A stretch of DNA of 64,000 bases from Muribaculaceae bacterium (GCA_009775375.1 VSPO01000001.1:18844-82843); one strand, 5' to 3'; shown: positions 8,649 through 18,508, counted from the stretch's first letter. Notes: generated by a model not told the origin, from the letters alone. Numbers and translations: made by a program.

Positions 8649-9833
8649 TCATACGAGAGACACCTTTAGGGCATCGTATGCGCGGGTGGCTTTGTCGCGG
8701 GCCTCCTCCACCGATGCTCCACGGGCGAGAATCACGCCCATTCGACGGTGGCCGTGCACTTCCGGTTTGCCGAATATGCGAATCTGGGTGCCGGGTTCGG
8801 CAAGCACGTTCTCAAGGTTATCAAACTCAATGCAATCGGCATCGCCCTCCACCACTATGGCGCGTGACGCCGAAGGGCCGAAGAAGTCAATTGCCGGAAT
8901 GGGGAGTCCGAGCAATGCACGGGCGTGAAGGGCAAATTCAGAAAGATCTTGCGAAATCATGGTCACCATGCCTGTGTCGTGTGGACGCGGGGAGACTTCG
9001 CTGAAAATCACTTTGTCGCCCTTTACGAAAAGCTCCACTCCGAATATGCCGTAGCCGCCGAGAGCGTCGGTCACTTTTTTTGCTATCTCTTTGGCGGATT
9101 CGATAGCGGCATTCGTCATGGGCTGTGGCTGCCATGAATATCTGTAGTCGCCGTCCACTTGTATGTGCCCCACCGGTTGGCAGAAAGCGGTGCCTGAGAT
9201 GCTGCGTACGGTAAGAAGCGTTATCTCATAGTCGAAGTCGATGAATCCCTCCACTATCACGCGGCCGGCTCCTGCCCGTCCTCCTTCCTGAGCCTCTTTC
9301 CAGGCGTGGTCTATCTGTCCCGGCTCACGCACTACGCTTTGTCCGTGTCCTGAGGAGCTCATTATGGGCTTGACAACGCATGGCATTCCGATTTCTTCGA
9401 TAGCTTTCTCAAATTCTTCGCGGGTGGATGCGAAGCGATAGGGAGACGTGGTGATTCCCAATTCTTCGGCGGCGAGTCTTCGGATTCCTTCGCGGTTCAT
9501 TGTCAGCCATGCCGCGCGGGCTGTCGGGGTCACGTTGTATCCCTCTTTCTCCAGCTCCAAAAGCGTGGGGGTGGCGATGGCCTCAATTTCGGGAATTATA
9601 TGATCGGGACGCTCAAACTCCACGTGACGGCGCAGCTCGTCGCCGTCGAGCATGTTGAAGACGTATGAACGGTGGGCCACCTGCATGGCAGGTGCGTCGG
9701 GATACTTGTCGCATGCAATCACCTCTACGCCGAGGCGTTGGAGCTCAAGGGCCACCTCTTTGCCGAGCTCTCCGCTTCCAAGAAGCATAGCCTTGCGTGC
9801 TTTGGGCGTGTGCACGCTTCCTATTTTAGCCAT
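8649..9833 (-). CDS. purT: Formate-dependent phosphoribosylglycinamide formyltransferase
   Basis: ATP-grasp enzyme that formylates GAR with formate and ATP in purine synthesis. 394 residues, the usual length. The N-terminal nucleotide-binding part has [20 protein letters not shown] (16-35) and [15 protein letters not shown]; the ATP-grasp core shows [16 protein letters not shown] and [13 protein letters not shown] near the Mg/ATP site. Alone in its transcription unit; own -7 box at 9931-9938. purC lies 6 kb away in the same orientation. Confidence 0.97.
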   Translation of the reverse strand: MAKIGSVHTPKARKAMLLGSGELGKEVALELQRLGVEVIACDKYPDAPAMQVAHRSYVFNMLDGDELRRHVEFERPDHIIPEIEAIATPTLLELEKEGYNVTPTARAAWLTMNREGIRRLAAEELGITTSPYRFASTREEFEKAIEEIGMPCVVKPIMSSSGHGQSVVREPGQIDHAWKEAQEGGRAGAGRVIVEGFIDFDYEITLLTVRSISGTAFCQPVGHIQVDGDYRYSWQPQPMTNAAIESAKEIAKKVTDALGGYGIFGVELFVKGDKVIFSEVSPRPHDTGMVTMISQDLSEFALHARALLGLPIPAIDFFGPSASRAIVVEGDADCIEFDNLENVLAEPGTQIRIFGKPEVHGHRRMGVILARGASVEEARDKATRAYDALKVSLV

Positions 9834-9930
9834 AATAAGTATGTAATTGAATAAGAATGACTCCCTGATGGATAATCGCGGAAAAAACCGGATTCCCTGC
9901 TTGGGAGTATTGAAATGTTGAACTTTTTTG

Positions 9931-9938
9931 CAAAATTA
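9931..9938 (-). promoter_or_regulatory. Promoter -7 box of purT
   Basis: TAATTTTG on the minus strand, exact TAnnTTTG, about 98 bp before the purT ATG. No clear -33 element at standard spacing. Confidence 0.5.
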
Positions 9939-10046
9939 CAAAAAAATACGGTCAGAGCATGAACCAAAATGGGATGTCGGTTGTCTTAAATACAGAAAAT
10001 CGTTTCATGATGTTAGGTTAGTTCGAAAAAGTATTATGGAAAAAGA

Positions 10047-10070
10047 GGCCTCCGATGTGAATCGGAGGCC
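10047..10070 (-). terminator. Intrinsic terminator after the SDR gene
   Basis: Perfect 10-bp GC-rich stem GGCCTCCGAT / ATCGGAGGCC with GTGA loop. On the minus strand it is followed by TCTTTTTCC, on the plus strand by TTCTT. It lies 78 bp past the SDR stop. Together with the purT promoter it accounts for the 9834-10147 gap. Confidence 0.8.
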
Positions 10071-10147
10071 TTCTTGCTGTTGTCGGCATCGTTGTATATT
10101 AAGGAAGCACTCTAAGCCGTTGGTATTGTGTCGGGTGAGCTCTAAGG

Positions 10148-10960
10148 CTACATTGCGAATGCGTTGAATCCGCCGTCGACCACTGCGACAGTGCCGGTCA
10201 CGAATGTGGCTGCATCGCTGATGAGATACTGGATTGTGCCGCAGAGCTCTTCCGGTTTGCCGAAACGTTTGAATGGGGTCTGGCGTATGACGTCCTGTCC
10301 GCGTTCTGTCAGAGAGCCGTCGGAATTTGTCAGGAGTGCACGGTTTTGGTTTGTCAGGAAGAATCCCGGGGCGATTGCATTGACGCGAATTTCAGGAGTG
10401 AATTTCGTTGCTACCTCATTTGCAAGGAAAGCCGTGAAGTTGCTGATTCCGGCCTTTGCGGCAGCGTATCCGAGCACGCGGGTCATAGGACGGAAAGCGG
10501 CCATGGATGAGAAATTGACGATCGCTCCTTTTCCGGCTTCCACCATCGGACGCAGGAAAATCTGGGTCGGAATAACGGTGCCCGTAAGATTCAAATTGAG
10601 CACTTTCTCAAACTGGTCTACTTTGATGTCGAAAATAGTGCCTGTCGGGGCGATTGTCGCTCCCGGCATATTGCCTCCGGCAGCATTAAGAAGCGCATCC
10701 ACCTTTCCGTAGGCTGCTAAGATGTCGTCGCAATTCTTCTGGACAACCTCAGGATTCATGACATCGGTCACAAGGAACATTGCTTCCCCTCCCTCTGCCT
10801 TGATTTCGGAGACGAGTTTATCTCCCTCCTCTTGACGGCGACCCATGAGGACCACTTTAGCTCCCTCTTTAGCGAGATGCTTGCCGATGCAGGCTCCGAG
10901 CACTCCTGTGCCGCCTGTGATGACCACCACCTTGCCATCCACTGAAAATAAATCGTTCAT
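10148..10960 (-). CDS. SDR-family oxidoreductase, mannonate/fructuronate-reductase type
   Basis: 270-residue Rossmann oxidoreductase. NAD(P)-binding TGGTGVLG at 15-22, NAAGG at 92-96, catalytic Ser151/152, Tyr165 and Lys169 (YAAAK). The C-terminal VTGTVAVVDGGFNAF is typical. Among SDRs the length and the sequence around NAIAPGFFLTNQNRALLTN match the group annotated as D-mannonate oxidoreductase (UxuB-type) in hexuronate catabolism; this assignment rests on resemblance recalled by eye. No other hexuronate gene is in the window. Hairpin-bearing 5' region upstream, terminator downstream at 10047-10070. Confidence 0.85.
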   Translation of the reverse strand: MNDLFSVDGKVVVITGGTGVLGACIGKHLAKEGAKVVLMGRRQEEGDKLVSEIKAEGGEAMFLVTDVMNPEVVQKNCDDILAAYGKVDALLNAAGGNMPGATIAPTGTIFDIKVDQFEKVLNLNLTGTVIPTQIFLRPMVEAGKGAIVNFSSMAAFRPMTRVLGYAAAKAGISNFTAFLANEVATKFTPEIRVNAIAPGFFLTNQNRALLTNSDGSLTERGQDVIRQTPFKRFGKPEELCGTIQYLISDAATFVTGTVAVVDGGFNAFAM

Positions 10961-11120
10961 ATCTTGGTTATATATGGTTTGTAATAAAAATGCTTGCGCA
11001 ACCCGTGGTGCGCTATTTAAGGTTTAACGTAACGACTTGCTCATTTATTTCCCCCTTCCATCGTTTCTCATGAATCCTAGCTGTAAAGAGTCTCCGAATA
11101 TTAAGAGATGTGCCTTGGAT

Positions 11121-11350
11121 TATAAGCCATCAACTTCTGCGAAAATTCGCTTTGCAAATTTGGCAATGCATAACTCGAATAACACCTGTTTTTGTAAATT
11201 CACCAATCTATAACCGGAATAATGCTTGGTCCTGTGTAAATTTGCCTATTTATAAAACGCAAAATGACAAAATTTTCAAATCTTCCAACTTATAAACTGA
11301 GAATTTGACATTAATGCTTGTTTTTGACGGTATAAATCGGTAAATTTGCG
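11121..11350 (+). repeat. Degenerate tandem array, 40-bp period, before the AAA_14 ATPase gene
   Basis: Units beginning with (T/C)ATAA occur at 11121, 11169, 11209, 11251, 11291 and 11331: spacings 48, 40, 42, 40, 40. The typical unit is TATAA-nnCGnAAtaA, then a T-rich core, then TGTAAATT-nnCCaa; copies are only partly alike. The last unit contains the likely promoter of the ATPase gene. The remainder of the 10961-11370 gap (10961-11120) shows only a small GCGC hairpin near 10996 and no coding signal. Confidence 0.6.
11318..11348 (+). promoter_or_regulatory. Promoter of the AAA_14 ATPase gene
   Basis: TTG at 11318-11320, 20-bp spacer, TAAATTTG at 11341-11348. The ATG follows 22 bp later. It lies inside the last units of the 40-bp repeat array. 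Confidence 0.65.
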
Positions 11351-11370
11351 GAAAATAAAAAGCGAATCTT

Positions 11371-12582
11371 ATGGATATTATCGTTCGTCAAACATATCTT
11401 TCTCACATCATATCCCATCTTAACAGGGGTATGATGATTATTCTTGTTGGCCAGCGTAGGGTCGGAAAAAGTTTTATGCTTCGTCAAGTCCATAATTGGC
11501 TTGTAGACAACAGGCAGGGGGCTGTTGTGATATATATCAATAAGGAGCTGCTTAAATATAGCCATTTGACCAATGCCGTGGAACTATATGATTTTGTCTC
11601 TCCAATGTTTGAAGAGGGAAGTGACAACTATCTCATGATTGATGAAGTGCAGGACATAGAGGGGTATGAGAATGCTTTGAGAAGTCTTCATGCAGAAGGA
11701 CGTTGTCAGATTATTGCAACGGGAAGTAACGCCTATATATTCTCCTCCGAATTGAGCACGAGATTGGCTGGACGTTATGTGGAAATTCCTGTTTATGGGT
11801 TGAGTTATAGGGAATTTGTTGAGTTTCATGGTTTACCTGACACCGACGGATCTCTTGTCGAATACCTTAAGGTTGGAGGACTTCCCGGACTCCGGCTATA
11901 TGATATCAAAGATGAAATGAGTGTCAGAGACTACCTTCAGGGAGTCTACAACACGATAATGATGCGGGACGTCATAACAAGGGAGAAAATAAGGAATGTC
12001 AAGTTTGTCGAGAATCTTTCCCGATTCATTGCCGATAATATAGGAAAACTTATTTCCACGAATAGTATCGTCAAGTTTATGAAATCTCAGGGTGAGAATA
12101 TTTCTGAGACGACGACCTCCTCTTATATAGGATATCTATGCAAAGCACGTATCATTAATCCTGTGGTAAGGTATGACATCCATGGAAAGAGGCTATTTGA
12201 ATTGATTTGTAAGTATTATTTTGCCGATCATGGATTGCGTAACTTCCTTTGTGGATTTAATTTGCAAAATAGCATAGAAAAGATAATGGAGAATGTTGTT
12301 TATTCGCATCTGTTGATACAGGGTTATAAGGTCAACGTCGGAATACTGCGGGTTGGTGAAATTGATTTTGTCGCGACAAGAGGAGGGAATACGCTTTACG
12401 TCCAGGTGGCATATTTACTTGCATCAGAAGAGACCGTCAAAAGGGAGTTTGGGAATTTGGCGGGAATCAAAGACAACTACCCCAAGTATGTAGTGACTAT
12501 GGACCCAATAAGCGGAGAAATGGCTGAGTATCCCGGAATCCGCCATCTACGACTCCGAGACTTCCTGAAGACAGACCTATAA
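11371..12582 (+). CDS. AAA_14/DUF4143 ATPase with PD-(D/E)XK-like C-terminus
   Basis: 403 residues. Walker A GQRRVGKS at 27-34, Walker B YLMIDE with Asp91/Glu92, sensor-like IIATGSNA (about 115-122). The C-terminal DUF4143 part contains GEIDFVATRGGNTLYVQVAYLL, which fits a PD-(D/E)XK nuclease-like core although the last catalytic Lys position reads Gln-Val-Ala, so nuclease activity is doubtful. This ATPase family is widespread and multicopy in Bacteroidales; its role is unknown. The gene is A+T-richer than its neighbours and appears complete, suggesting acquisition. Upstream repeat array and promoter described separately. Confidence 0.9.
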   Translation: MDIIVRQTYLSHIISHLNRGMMIILVGQRRVGKSFMLRQVHNWLVDNRQGAVVIYINKELLKYSHLTNAVELYDFVSPMFEEGSDNYLMIDEVQDIEGYENALRSLHAEGRCQIIATGSNAYIFSSELSTRLAGRYVEIPVYGLSYREFVEFHGLPDTDGSLVEYLKVGGLPGLRLYDIKDEMSVRDYLQGVYNTIMMRDVITREKIRNVKFVENLSRFIADNIGKLISTNSIVKFMKSQGENISETTTSSYIGYLCKARIINPVVRYDIHGKRLFELICKYYFADHGLRNFLCGFNLQNSIEKIMENVVYSHLLIQGYKVNVGILRVGEIDFVATRGGNTLYVQVAYLLASEETVKREFGNLAGIKDNYPKYVVTMDPISGEMAEYPGIRHLRLRDFLKTDL

Positions 12583-12664
12583 GTTTTTTCATCAAAAGAT
12601 ATACTTATTGATCCAAGTCGCTAAATATTAAGGATAATATCTCCATATTATATGAAGATATTAT

Positions 12665-13018
12665 GTGCTTTTCCTTGATTTCTGGGGAATGGGATGTGGC
12701 CCGTGCCGCAGCGGAATGATACGACAGAAACCGATGTTGGAGAAACTTTCCAACCGTCCTTTCAACGCATTGTATATCGCCGATGGCGATGATGGCATGG
12801 AGGCCTGCAAGAAATGGCTTAGGAAGGAGGGTATCAAAGGGGAACATATTTTTGTTTCCGACGACGACTGGAACCGGCTTCGCGGCATATTCAATTTCTC
12901 AGGTATCCCGTTTGGCGTTCTGATAGGGAAGGACGGGAAAGTGATTAAAACAAAACATGTTATGACCGACGATGACCCCTTGCTTAAGAAAGCCTTGTCG
13001 GCCAATGTCGCTCAATGA
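12665..13018 (+). pseudogene. 5'-truncated thioredoxin-like (TlpA-type) fragment
   Basis: An open frame of 117 codons from a GTG encodes the core of a thioredoxin fold: LDFWGMGCGPCR with the CGPC redox pair, the cis-Pro in FSGIPFGVLI, and the closing GKDGKVIKTKH. It starts exactly where TlpA-like proteins have the strand G-K-x-V-L-x-D-F-W; an in-frame TGA sits at 12653-12655 and nothing related lies upstream. The signal peptide and N-terminal domain expected in periplasmic members are missing. I read it as the remnant of a longer gene cut at about position 12655, next to the acquired ATPase gene. Confidence 0.65.
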
Positions 13019-13038
13019 TTGTTTGCCTGATAGTCAGT

Positions 13039-13491
13039 CTATGTCGGGCTGCCTGAATTGCATGCGGGGCAAAGCCCTTTGATCATGTAGTTGATGGAAC
13101 GGACGCCGAACCCTTCCGGGACGGCCACTTCCGGCGTGGGAATATCGTCAAAACAGAAAACTTTTTTGCATCCCTCGCAGTAGAAATGGGCATGAAGGTC
13201 GGAATCCACTCCTCCCTCCTCGTGATGGCCGGAGCAGGTCTCATATCTGACGATGCCGCGTCCGTCTTCCACGGCATGAAGCACCCCATGCTCGGAAAGC
13301 AACGTCAAGACCCTGAAAATGCTGGATTTGTCGAGAGTTTCAAGCATCTCTTCCAGATCCATGAGGCTGACGGGGTTCTTGCTCCTGAGAATCTCACGAA
13401 GCACCAGTATGCGGTTGGATGTCGGTTTTATGCCGTGGGCTGTCATTATCTCTTCGGGATTCCTCATGGCGGACTTTTCTTGCGGTGTCAT
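13039..13491 (-). CDS. Fur-family metalloregulator
   Basis: 150 residues. Winged-helix DNA-binding half (about 1-80) with SNRILVLREILRS and SSIFRVLTLLSEHGVLH. The dimerisation half holds His87-His90 (CSGHH), HLHAHF (His100, His102) and two CxxC pairs, Cys105/Cys108 and Cys141/Cys144, the structural zinc site of Fur/Zur/PerR proteins. Which metal or peroxide it senses cannot be decided here. Last gene of the purC-tex-fur unit (31-bp gap after tex), convergent with the thioredoxin fragment. Confidence 0.93.
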   Translation of the reverse strand: MTPQEKSAMRNPEEIMTAHGIKPTSNRILVLREILRSKNPVSLMDLEEMLETLDKSSIFRVLTLLSEHGVLHAVEDGRGIVRYETCSGHHEEGGVDSDLHAHFYCEGCKKVFCFDDIPTPEVAVPEGFGVRSINYMIKGLCPACNSGSPT

Positions 13492-13522
13492 TTTAGTGGT
13501 CAGATGCTTATATTTAGGATGG

Positions 13523-15670
13523 TTAATCTATGAGGGATAAGGATATGCGCCGTCTTGCCGTGTCGATATCTATGACTTTCACGTCAAGACGTTGTCCGAG
13601 ATGCAGGATATCGGAAACGTCATTGATGCGACGGCGGGAAATTTTTGAAATGTGGAGCAGGCCGTTCTCTTTGATGCCAAGGTCTACGAAAGCTCCGAAT
13701 GCGGTTATGTTGTTGACCATACCCGGAAGTGTCTGCCCAACGGCAATCTGCTCAAAGCTCTCAACACCGGGAACGAACGCGTCGATGTTCTCTTCCGTGC
13801 GCGGATCGCGTCCCGGTTTGCGCAATTCGGCGATGATGTCGGCCATTGTCTCCAGTCCGCCCACTCCCTGCGAGGCGAGCTCTTTTACGTCGATTTTATC
13901 GAGGAGCTCCTTATTTGCCGGCAAGTCTGCCACCTTGACTCCGAGGCGTTTAGCCATCTCCTTGACGATGTGATAGCTTTCGGGATGAATGCTTGTGTTG
14001 TCAAGAGGCTCTTTCCCGCCAGGCACACGCAGGAATCCGGCTGCCAACTCAAATGCCTTGTCGCCCAATCGCGGCACTTTTTTAAGCTCCTGCCTCGTGG
14101 CGAAGTCGCCGTTGTCGCGACGGTAGGTCACGATGTTTGCTGCCAATGCAGGCCCTATGCCGGAGACGTAGGAAAGAAGACGCTCGGAAGCTGTGTTGAC
14201 ATCAACCCCGACTGAATTTACGCAGCTCGTCACGACGAAGTCGAGAGAATCCTTCAGTTTCCCCTGGTCGACGTCATGCTGGTATTGCCCGACGCCTATG
14301 GATTTAGGATCTATTTTCACAAGCTCAGCGAGAGGATCGATGAGGCGGCGTCCGATGGAGACGGCTCCGCGCACTGTCACGTCTTTGTCTGGAAACTCTT
14401 TCCTCGCCACGTCGGAGGCGGAATAGACCGAAGCTCCGTTTTCGCTGACTATGAAAAGTCGCGAGGAGTCGATAATCTTGTAATCTTTAAGGAAACGTTC
14501 GGTCTCACGGGAAGCTGTGCCGTTGCCAAGGGCAATGACTTGCAGCTTATGCCGCTCGATAAGGCGGCGCAGTATGCGGGATGCTCCCTCCAAATCCGAA
14601 CGGGGAGGGGCTGCGTATATGACGGTGTCGTCGAGCAGATTGCCCTGCGCGTCGAGGGCCACCACCTTGCATCCGGTCCGGTAGCCGGGGTCGAGCGCGA
14701 GGATGCGTTGCCCTTTCAGTGGCGGGGCGAGAAGCAGCTGGCGAAGGTTGCCGGCGAATATGTCGATGGCGATGCGGTCGGCTTCCTCTTTCAGTTCTGA
14801 AGAAATCTCGGTTTCCACTGAAGGGCGAAGAAGCCGCTTCGAGGCGTCGCATACGGCTTTGGAGATGGTGGCGGAGCAATCGCGGCCGGCATTGCGGGGT
14901 ACGAATGCCTTGCATAGGGCCTCGTCAAGGTCGCAGGAGTCTTCTAGGGAATACTTTGTCCTTATCAGCCCCTCTTTTTCAGCCCGGCGCAATGCAAGGT
15001 ATTGATGGGAGGCCATTCTCTTCACGGGGCGGGAGAAGCCGGCATATTGTGCCATTGCAGAGGATTTTAATTCCTCCTCCTTCCCTTTGGCCACGGTGCA
15101 TTCAAGGGTCGCCGTGCGTTTGTAGACGTTTCTCGTGATATTGCGGAGTCGTGTGGACTCTGACGCCCATTCGGCAATTATGTCGCAGGCGCCGGCAAGG
15201 GCTTCCTCCTCATTTGCTACTCCGTTTTTTCCTGTGAATCTTGAAGCCGACGAGACGCAGTCGGAAGTGTTTCCGGCCATGATTATCTTGGCGAGGGGTT
15301 CGAGACCCTTCTCCCTGGCGATTGTGGCGCGTGTGCGTTTCTTCGGTTTGAAAGGGGCGTAGATGTCTTCCACCTCTGTCATTGTCGAGGCCTCGTCAAG
15401 CTGAGAGCGCAGACGGTCGGTCATCGCTCCGGCGGCTTCAATAGCTTCGCCCACGAAATCCTTGCGGGCAAAAAGCTCTCCCACGCTTTTGAGCATGGAT
15501 TCTATGTCGCGTATGGCCACTTCGTCGAGCGAGCCGGTGCGCTCCTTTCTGTATCTGCTGATGAAAGGGACTGTGGCACCCTCATCAAGCAACTCGGCAA
15601 CAGCTTTCACTGCTGTTGCCGAGAGATTAAGACGCCTTGCGACGTCGGCTATGATTCTTTCTTCTGTCAT
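13523..15670 (-). CDS. tex: Tex-type S1 RNA-binding transcription accessory protein
   Basis: 715 residues, the usual ~700-780. Order of domains: N-terminal helical Tex region (1-200), YqgF/RNase H-like core with LALDPGYRTGCKVVALD (about 320-336), helix-hairpin-helix region with LLSYVSGIGPALAANIVTYR (about 490-510), and a C-terminal S1 domain (about 645-715: GMVNNITAFGAFVDLG, GLLHISKIS). Tex binds nucleic acids and affects transcription; its precise bacterial function is not settled. It lies 28 bp after purC and 31 bp before fur, indicating one operon. Confidence 0.97.
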   Translation of the reverse strand: MTEERIIADVARRLNLSATAVKAVAELLDEGATVPFISRYRKERTGSLDEVAIRDIESMLKSVGELFARKDFVGEAIEAAGAMTDRLRSQLDEASTMTEVEDIYAPFKPKKRTRATIAREKGLEPLAKIIMAGNTSDCVSSASRFTGKNGVANEEEALAGACDIIAEWASESTRLRNITRNVYKRTATLECTVAKGKEEELKSSAMAQYAGFSRPVKRMASHQYLALRRAEKEGLIRTKYSLEDSCDLDEALCKAFVPRNAGRDCSATISKAVCDASKRLLRPSVETEISSELKEEADRIAIDIFAGNLRQLLLAPPLKGQRILALDPGYRTGCKVVALDAQGNLLDDTVIYAAPPRSDLEGASRILRRLIERHKLQVIALGNGTASRETERFLKDYKIIDSSRLFIVSENGASVYSASDVARKEFPDKDVTVRGAVSIGRRLIDPLAELVKIDPKSIGVGQYQHDVDQGKLKDSLDFVVTSCVNSVGVDVNTASERLLSYVSGIGPALAANIVTYRRDNGDFATRQELKKVPRLGDKAFELAAGFLRVPGGKEPLDNTSIHPESYHIVKEMAKRLGVKVADLPANKELLDKIDVKELASQGVGGLETMADIIAELRKPGRDPRTEENIDAFVPGVESFEQIAVGQTLPGMVNNITAFGAFVDLGIKENGLLHISKISRRRINDVSDILHLGQRLDVKVIDIDTARRRISLSLID

Positions 15671-15698
15671 TGCTGCCCCGGGAGGATATTGGAGGTTG

Positions 15699-16649
15699 TC
15701 ATTTAAGGGATAGGAGGCAAGCCGATACGTTGCGGAATATGCGATACGTAAGGTCTTGCTCGTCGGCCTTCACGAATTTCTGACCCGTGATGTGCTCATA
15801 GAGCTCGATGTATCTCTCTGATACGCTTTCAATGAACTCGGGCGTCATCTGAGGAACGGTCTGCCCCTCCTTGCCCATGAATCCGTTGTCAATCAGCCAT
15901 TGGCGTACGAATTCCTTGCTGAGCTGGCGTTGAGCCTCCCCCTTTTCGAAGCGCTCCTGATAGCCGTCGGCATAGAAATAGCGGGAGGAGTCGGGGGTAT
16001 GGATTTCATCTATAAGGATCACCTTGCCGTCGCGCAGGCCGAACTCATATTTGGTGTCGACAAGGATAAGCCCCTTTTCAGCGGCCATTTCCGAGCCAAG
16101 CTTGAAGAGCTTGCGCGTGTAGTCTTCCATCACGGCATAGTGTTCTTCGCTGATAAGGCCTTGTGAGATAATCTCCTCGCGGGAAATGTTTTCATCATGG
16201 CCCTCTTCGGCTTTGGTGGTGGGGGTGATGATTGGCTCAGGGAATTTTTCATTCTCGCGCATGCCGTCGGGAATCTTTACCCCGCAAATTTCGCGGCAAC
16301 CGTTCTTGTAGTCGCGCCATGCGCTGCCGGTCAGGTAGCCTCTGATGATCATCTCTACGGGGAAGGATTTGGCCTTAAGTCCTACCGTGGCCATCGGATC
16401 GGGCACGGCGAGCTTCCAGTTGGGTACGATTTTGGCGGAAGCGTCAAGGAAATATGCCGCTATTTGGTTGAGCACCTGCCCTTTGTATGGGATGCCTTCG
16501 GGCAGGATAACATCGAACGCCGATATGCGGTCGGTGGCGATCATCACCATGATGTCGTCGTTGATAGTATATACGTCGCGCACTTTCCCGTGGAATTCTG
16601 CTGTCTGCCCAGGGAAATCGAAAGAAGTTTTGACCAATGTAGTTGCCAT
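15699..16649 (-). CDS. purC: SAICAR synthase
   Basis: Ligates aspartate to CAIR in purine synthesis (phosphoribosylaminoimidazole-succinocarboxamide synthase). 316 residues, the longer type found in Bacteroidetes and yeast rather than the ~237-residue E. coli form. Motifs: [11 protein letters not shown] (21-31), [36 protein letters not shown], and LVDTKYEFG with the metal-binding Asp/Glu, then [12 protein letters not shown]. First gene of purC-tex-fur. TAACTTCG at 16669-16676 is a near match to a -7 box. Confidence 0.96.
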   Translation of the reverse strand: MATTLVKTSFDFPGQTAEFHGKVRDVYTINDDIMVMIATDRISAFDVILPEGIPYKGQVLNQIAAYFLDASAKIVPNWKLAVPDPMATVGLKAKSFPVEMIIRGYLTGSAWRDYKNGCREICGVKIPDGMRENEKFPEPIITPTTKAEEGHDENISREEIISQGLISEEHYAVMEDYTRKLFKLGSEMAAEKGLILVDTKYEFGLRDGKVILIDEIHTPDSSRYFYADGYQERFEKGEAQRQLSKEFVRQWLIDNGFMGKEGQTVPQMTPEFIESVSERYIELYEHITGQKFVKADEQDLTYRIFRNVSACLLSLK

Positions 16650-16871
16650 CGTATAATATATTAGTTCCGACTGCGAAGTTACTCATTTTTCTTGAAATAA
16701 CAGTAATTTTCGCATGTTAAAAATGCGGCGGAAGCACGTGGCCTGCCATTCTTCTCGTTTGATGAAGCCATATGAGAAGCTTTTATTGCCGATAAATGAG
16801 CAAATTTGAAAAATATTCTGCAAAAATGAAAAATTATTGCTGAAATATGCAGAAGAATGAAGAAAATAGTA

Positions 16872-16879
16872 TAATTTTG
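16872..16879 (+). promoter_or_regulatory. Promoter -7 box of the TrpB2 gene
   Basis: TAATTTTG, exact TAnnTTTG, 83 bp before the chosen ATG; no standard -33 seen. Confidence 0.5.
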
Positions 16880-16961
16880 CAATCTCATTCCTCCCGCCAC
16901 CACCAATGCTATGATAGCTATCATAGCCATACAAGCCAAAAATCTTTTCACAATAATATTA

Positions 16962-18323
16962 ATGGAATCAAAAAAATTCATCCTTCAGGAAAAAGACATC
17001 CCCACGGCATGGTATAATGTAATGGCAGAAATGCCGGTAAAGCCACGTCCGCTGCTCAATCCTGCCACAAAACAGCCTCTTAAGGCTGAAGATCTTTTCC
17101 CGGTTTTCACCGAGGAGGCGGCCCGACAGGAATTCAACGACACCGACGCGTGGATTGAAATCCCGGAGGAGGTGCGTGAGATGTATCGCATTTGGCGGCC
17201 TACGCCTCTCGTCCGCGCCCGCGGTCTTGAGAAGGCGCTCGACACCAAGGCCCACATATATTTTAAGAATGAAAGCGTCAGCCCGGTAGGTTCGCACAAG
17301 CTTAATTCCGCAATCCCGCAGGCTTATTATGCCAAGAAGCAGGGAATCACCAATATCACGACCGAAACGGGCGCCGGCCAATGGGGTGCGGCCCTTTCGC
17401 TCGCTGCGAAACATTTCGGTCTCGAATTGGCCGTATATATGGTGAAGGTAAGCTATCATCAGAAGCCCTACCGTCGCTCTATCATGGAGACGTATGGGGC
17501 AGAGGTGATTGCGTCTCCAAGTATGTCTACGAAAGCCGGAAAGAAAATCATCACCGACCATCCCAATTATCAGGGCTCGCTTGGCACGGCTATCTCTGAG
17601 GCCGTAGAGCTTGCAACGACCACAGCCAACTGCAAGTATCTGCTTGGATCCGTACTTAATCATGTCGCCCTGCATCAGACTGTCATAGGCCTTGAGGCTG
17701 AGAAGCAGATGGAGATGACCGGGGAATATCCCGACGTGGTGATAGGATGTTTTGGAGGTGGCAGCAATTTCTCCGGAATATCATTCCCTTTTATGCGTCA
17801 TAATTTCTCCGGGGAGCGCAATGCCCGTTTCATCGCCGCTGAGCCGCAGTCGTGCCCGAAGCTTACGCGTGGCGTAATGCAGTATGACTTTGGCGACGAG
17901 GCTGGCTACACTCCGTTGATTCCGATGTATACGCTCGGTCATAATTTCTCTCCTGCAAATATCCATGCGGGCGGTCTGCGCTATCATGGGGCAGGTTCCG
18001 TTGTCAGCCAGCTTCGTTCGCAGGGAATGATTGATGCGGTCGATATCCCGCAGACCGAGACCTTCGCGGCCGCGCATCTTTTTGCCCGTAGCGAGGGAAT
18101 AATCCCGGCTCCGGAGAGCAGCCATGCCATAGCAGCCGCCATCCGAGAGGCTAAAAAGGCTAACGAGGAGGGAACGGCTCCCGTAATTCTGTTCAATCTT
18201 TCCGGTCATGGCCTCATAGATATGGCCGCCTACGACCAGTATCACACCGGCGACCTGAAGGACTATGAGGTGCCGGAGGAGGAAATCCGCAACAACACCG
18301 ACAGCCTCGACAAGCTTATCTGA
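16962..18323 (+). CDS. TrpB2-type tryptophan synthase beta-like enzyme
   Basis: PLP enzyme of 453 residues, longer than classical TrpB (~395). The start at 16962 (MESKKFILQEKDIP) fits family proteins; the open frame begins 17 codons earlier in sequence with no resemblance. PLP-binding Lys113 in SVSPVGSHKLNS, the GAGQWG loop at 137-142, and the phosphate-binding CFGGGSNF. The extended N-terminus and this motif set mark the TrpB2 subgroup, which can make tryptophan from indole and serine and often occurs without TrpA, as here. Followed by a hairpin terminator. Confidence 0.92.
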   Translation: MESKKFILQEKDIPTAWYNVMAEMPVKPRPLLNPATKQPLKAEDLFPVFTEEAARQEFNDTDAWIEIPEEVREMYRIWRPTPLVRARGLEKALDTKAHIYFKNESVSPVGSHKLNSAIPQAYYAKKQGITNITTETGAGQWGAALSLAAKHFGLELAVYMVKVSYHQKPYRRSIMETYGAEVIASPSMSTKAGKKIITDHPNYQGSLGTAISEAVELATTTANCKYLLGSVLNHVALHQTVIGLEAEKQMEMTGEYPDVVIGCFGGGSNFSGISFPFMRHNFSGERNARFIAAEPQSCPKLTRGVMQYDFGDEAGYTPLIPMYTLGHNFSPANIHAGGLRYHGAGSVVSQLRSQGMIDAVDIPQTETFAAAHLFARSEGIIPAPESSHAIAAAIREAKKANEEGTAPVILFNLSGHGLIDMAAYDQYHTGDLKDYEVPEEEIRNNTDSLDKLI

Positions 18324-18355
18324 AGATTCTTCGACAGTCAAATAGAAAAACGTAG

Positions 18356-18400
18356 CGCCCTTGTCTGCCCGTTCAGCATGCAAGGGCGTTAACATTTTTT
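18356..18400 (+). terminator. Terminator after the TrpB2 gene
   Basis: CGCCCTTG (18356-18363) pairs with CAAGGGCG (18381-18388); 17-nt loop that can partly close by TGC/GCA. TTAAC then six T follow. Confidence 0.6.
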
Positions 18401-18508
18401 GTGGAGGTTTGCATCCGGCTTTTTGAACAGGCAGAAACCTTGCAGCGTTATAAGAGTATGTTAAACTAAACACACCCTAAGGTTACATACTAAAAAAACA
18501 GATGAATT

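Noticed and set aside
11121..11350. CRISPR array
   Set aside because: The 40-bp units are degenerate along their whole length, with no invariant repeat and variable spacer pattern, and no cas gene is near.
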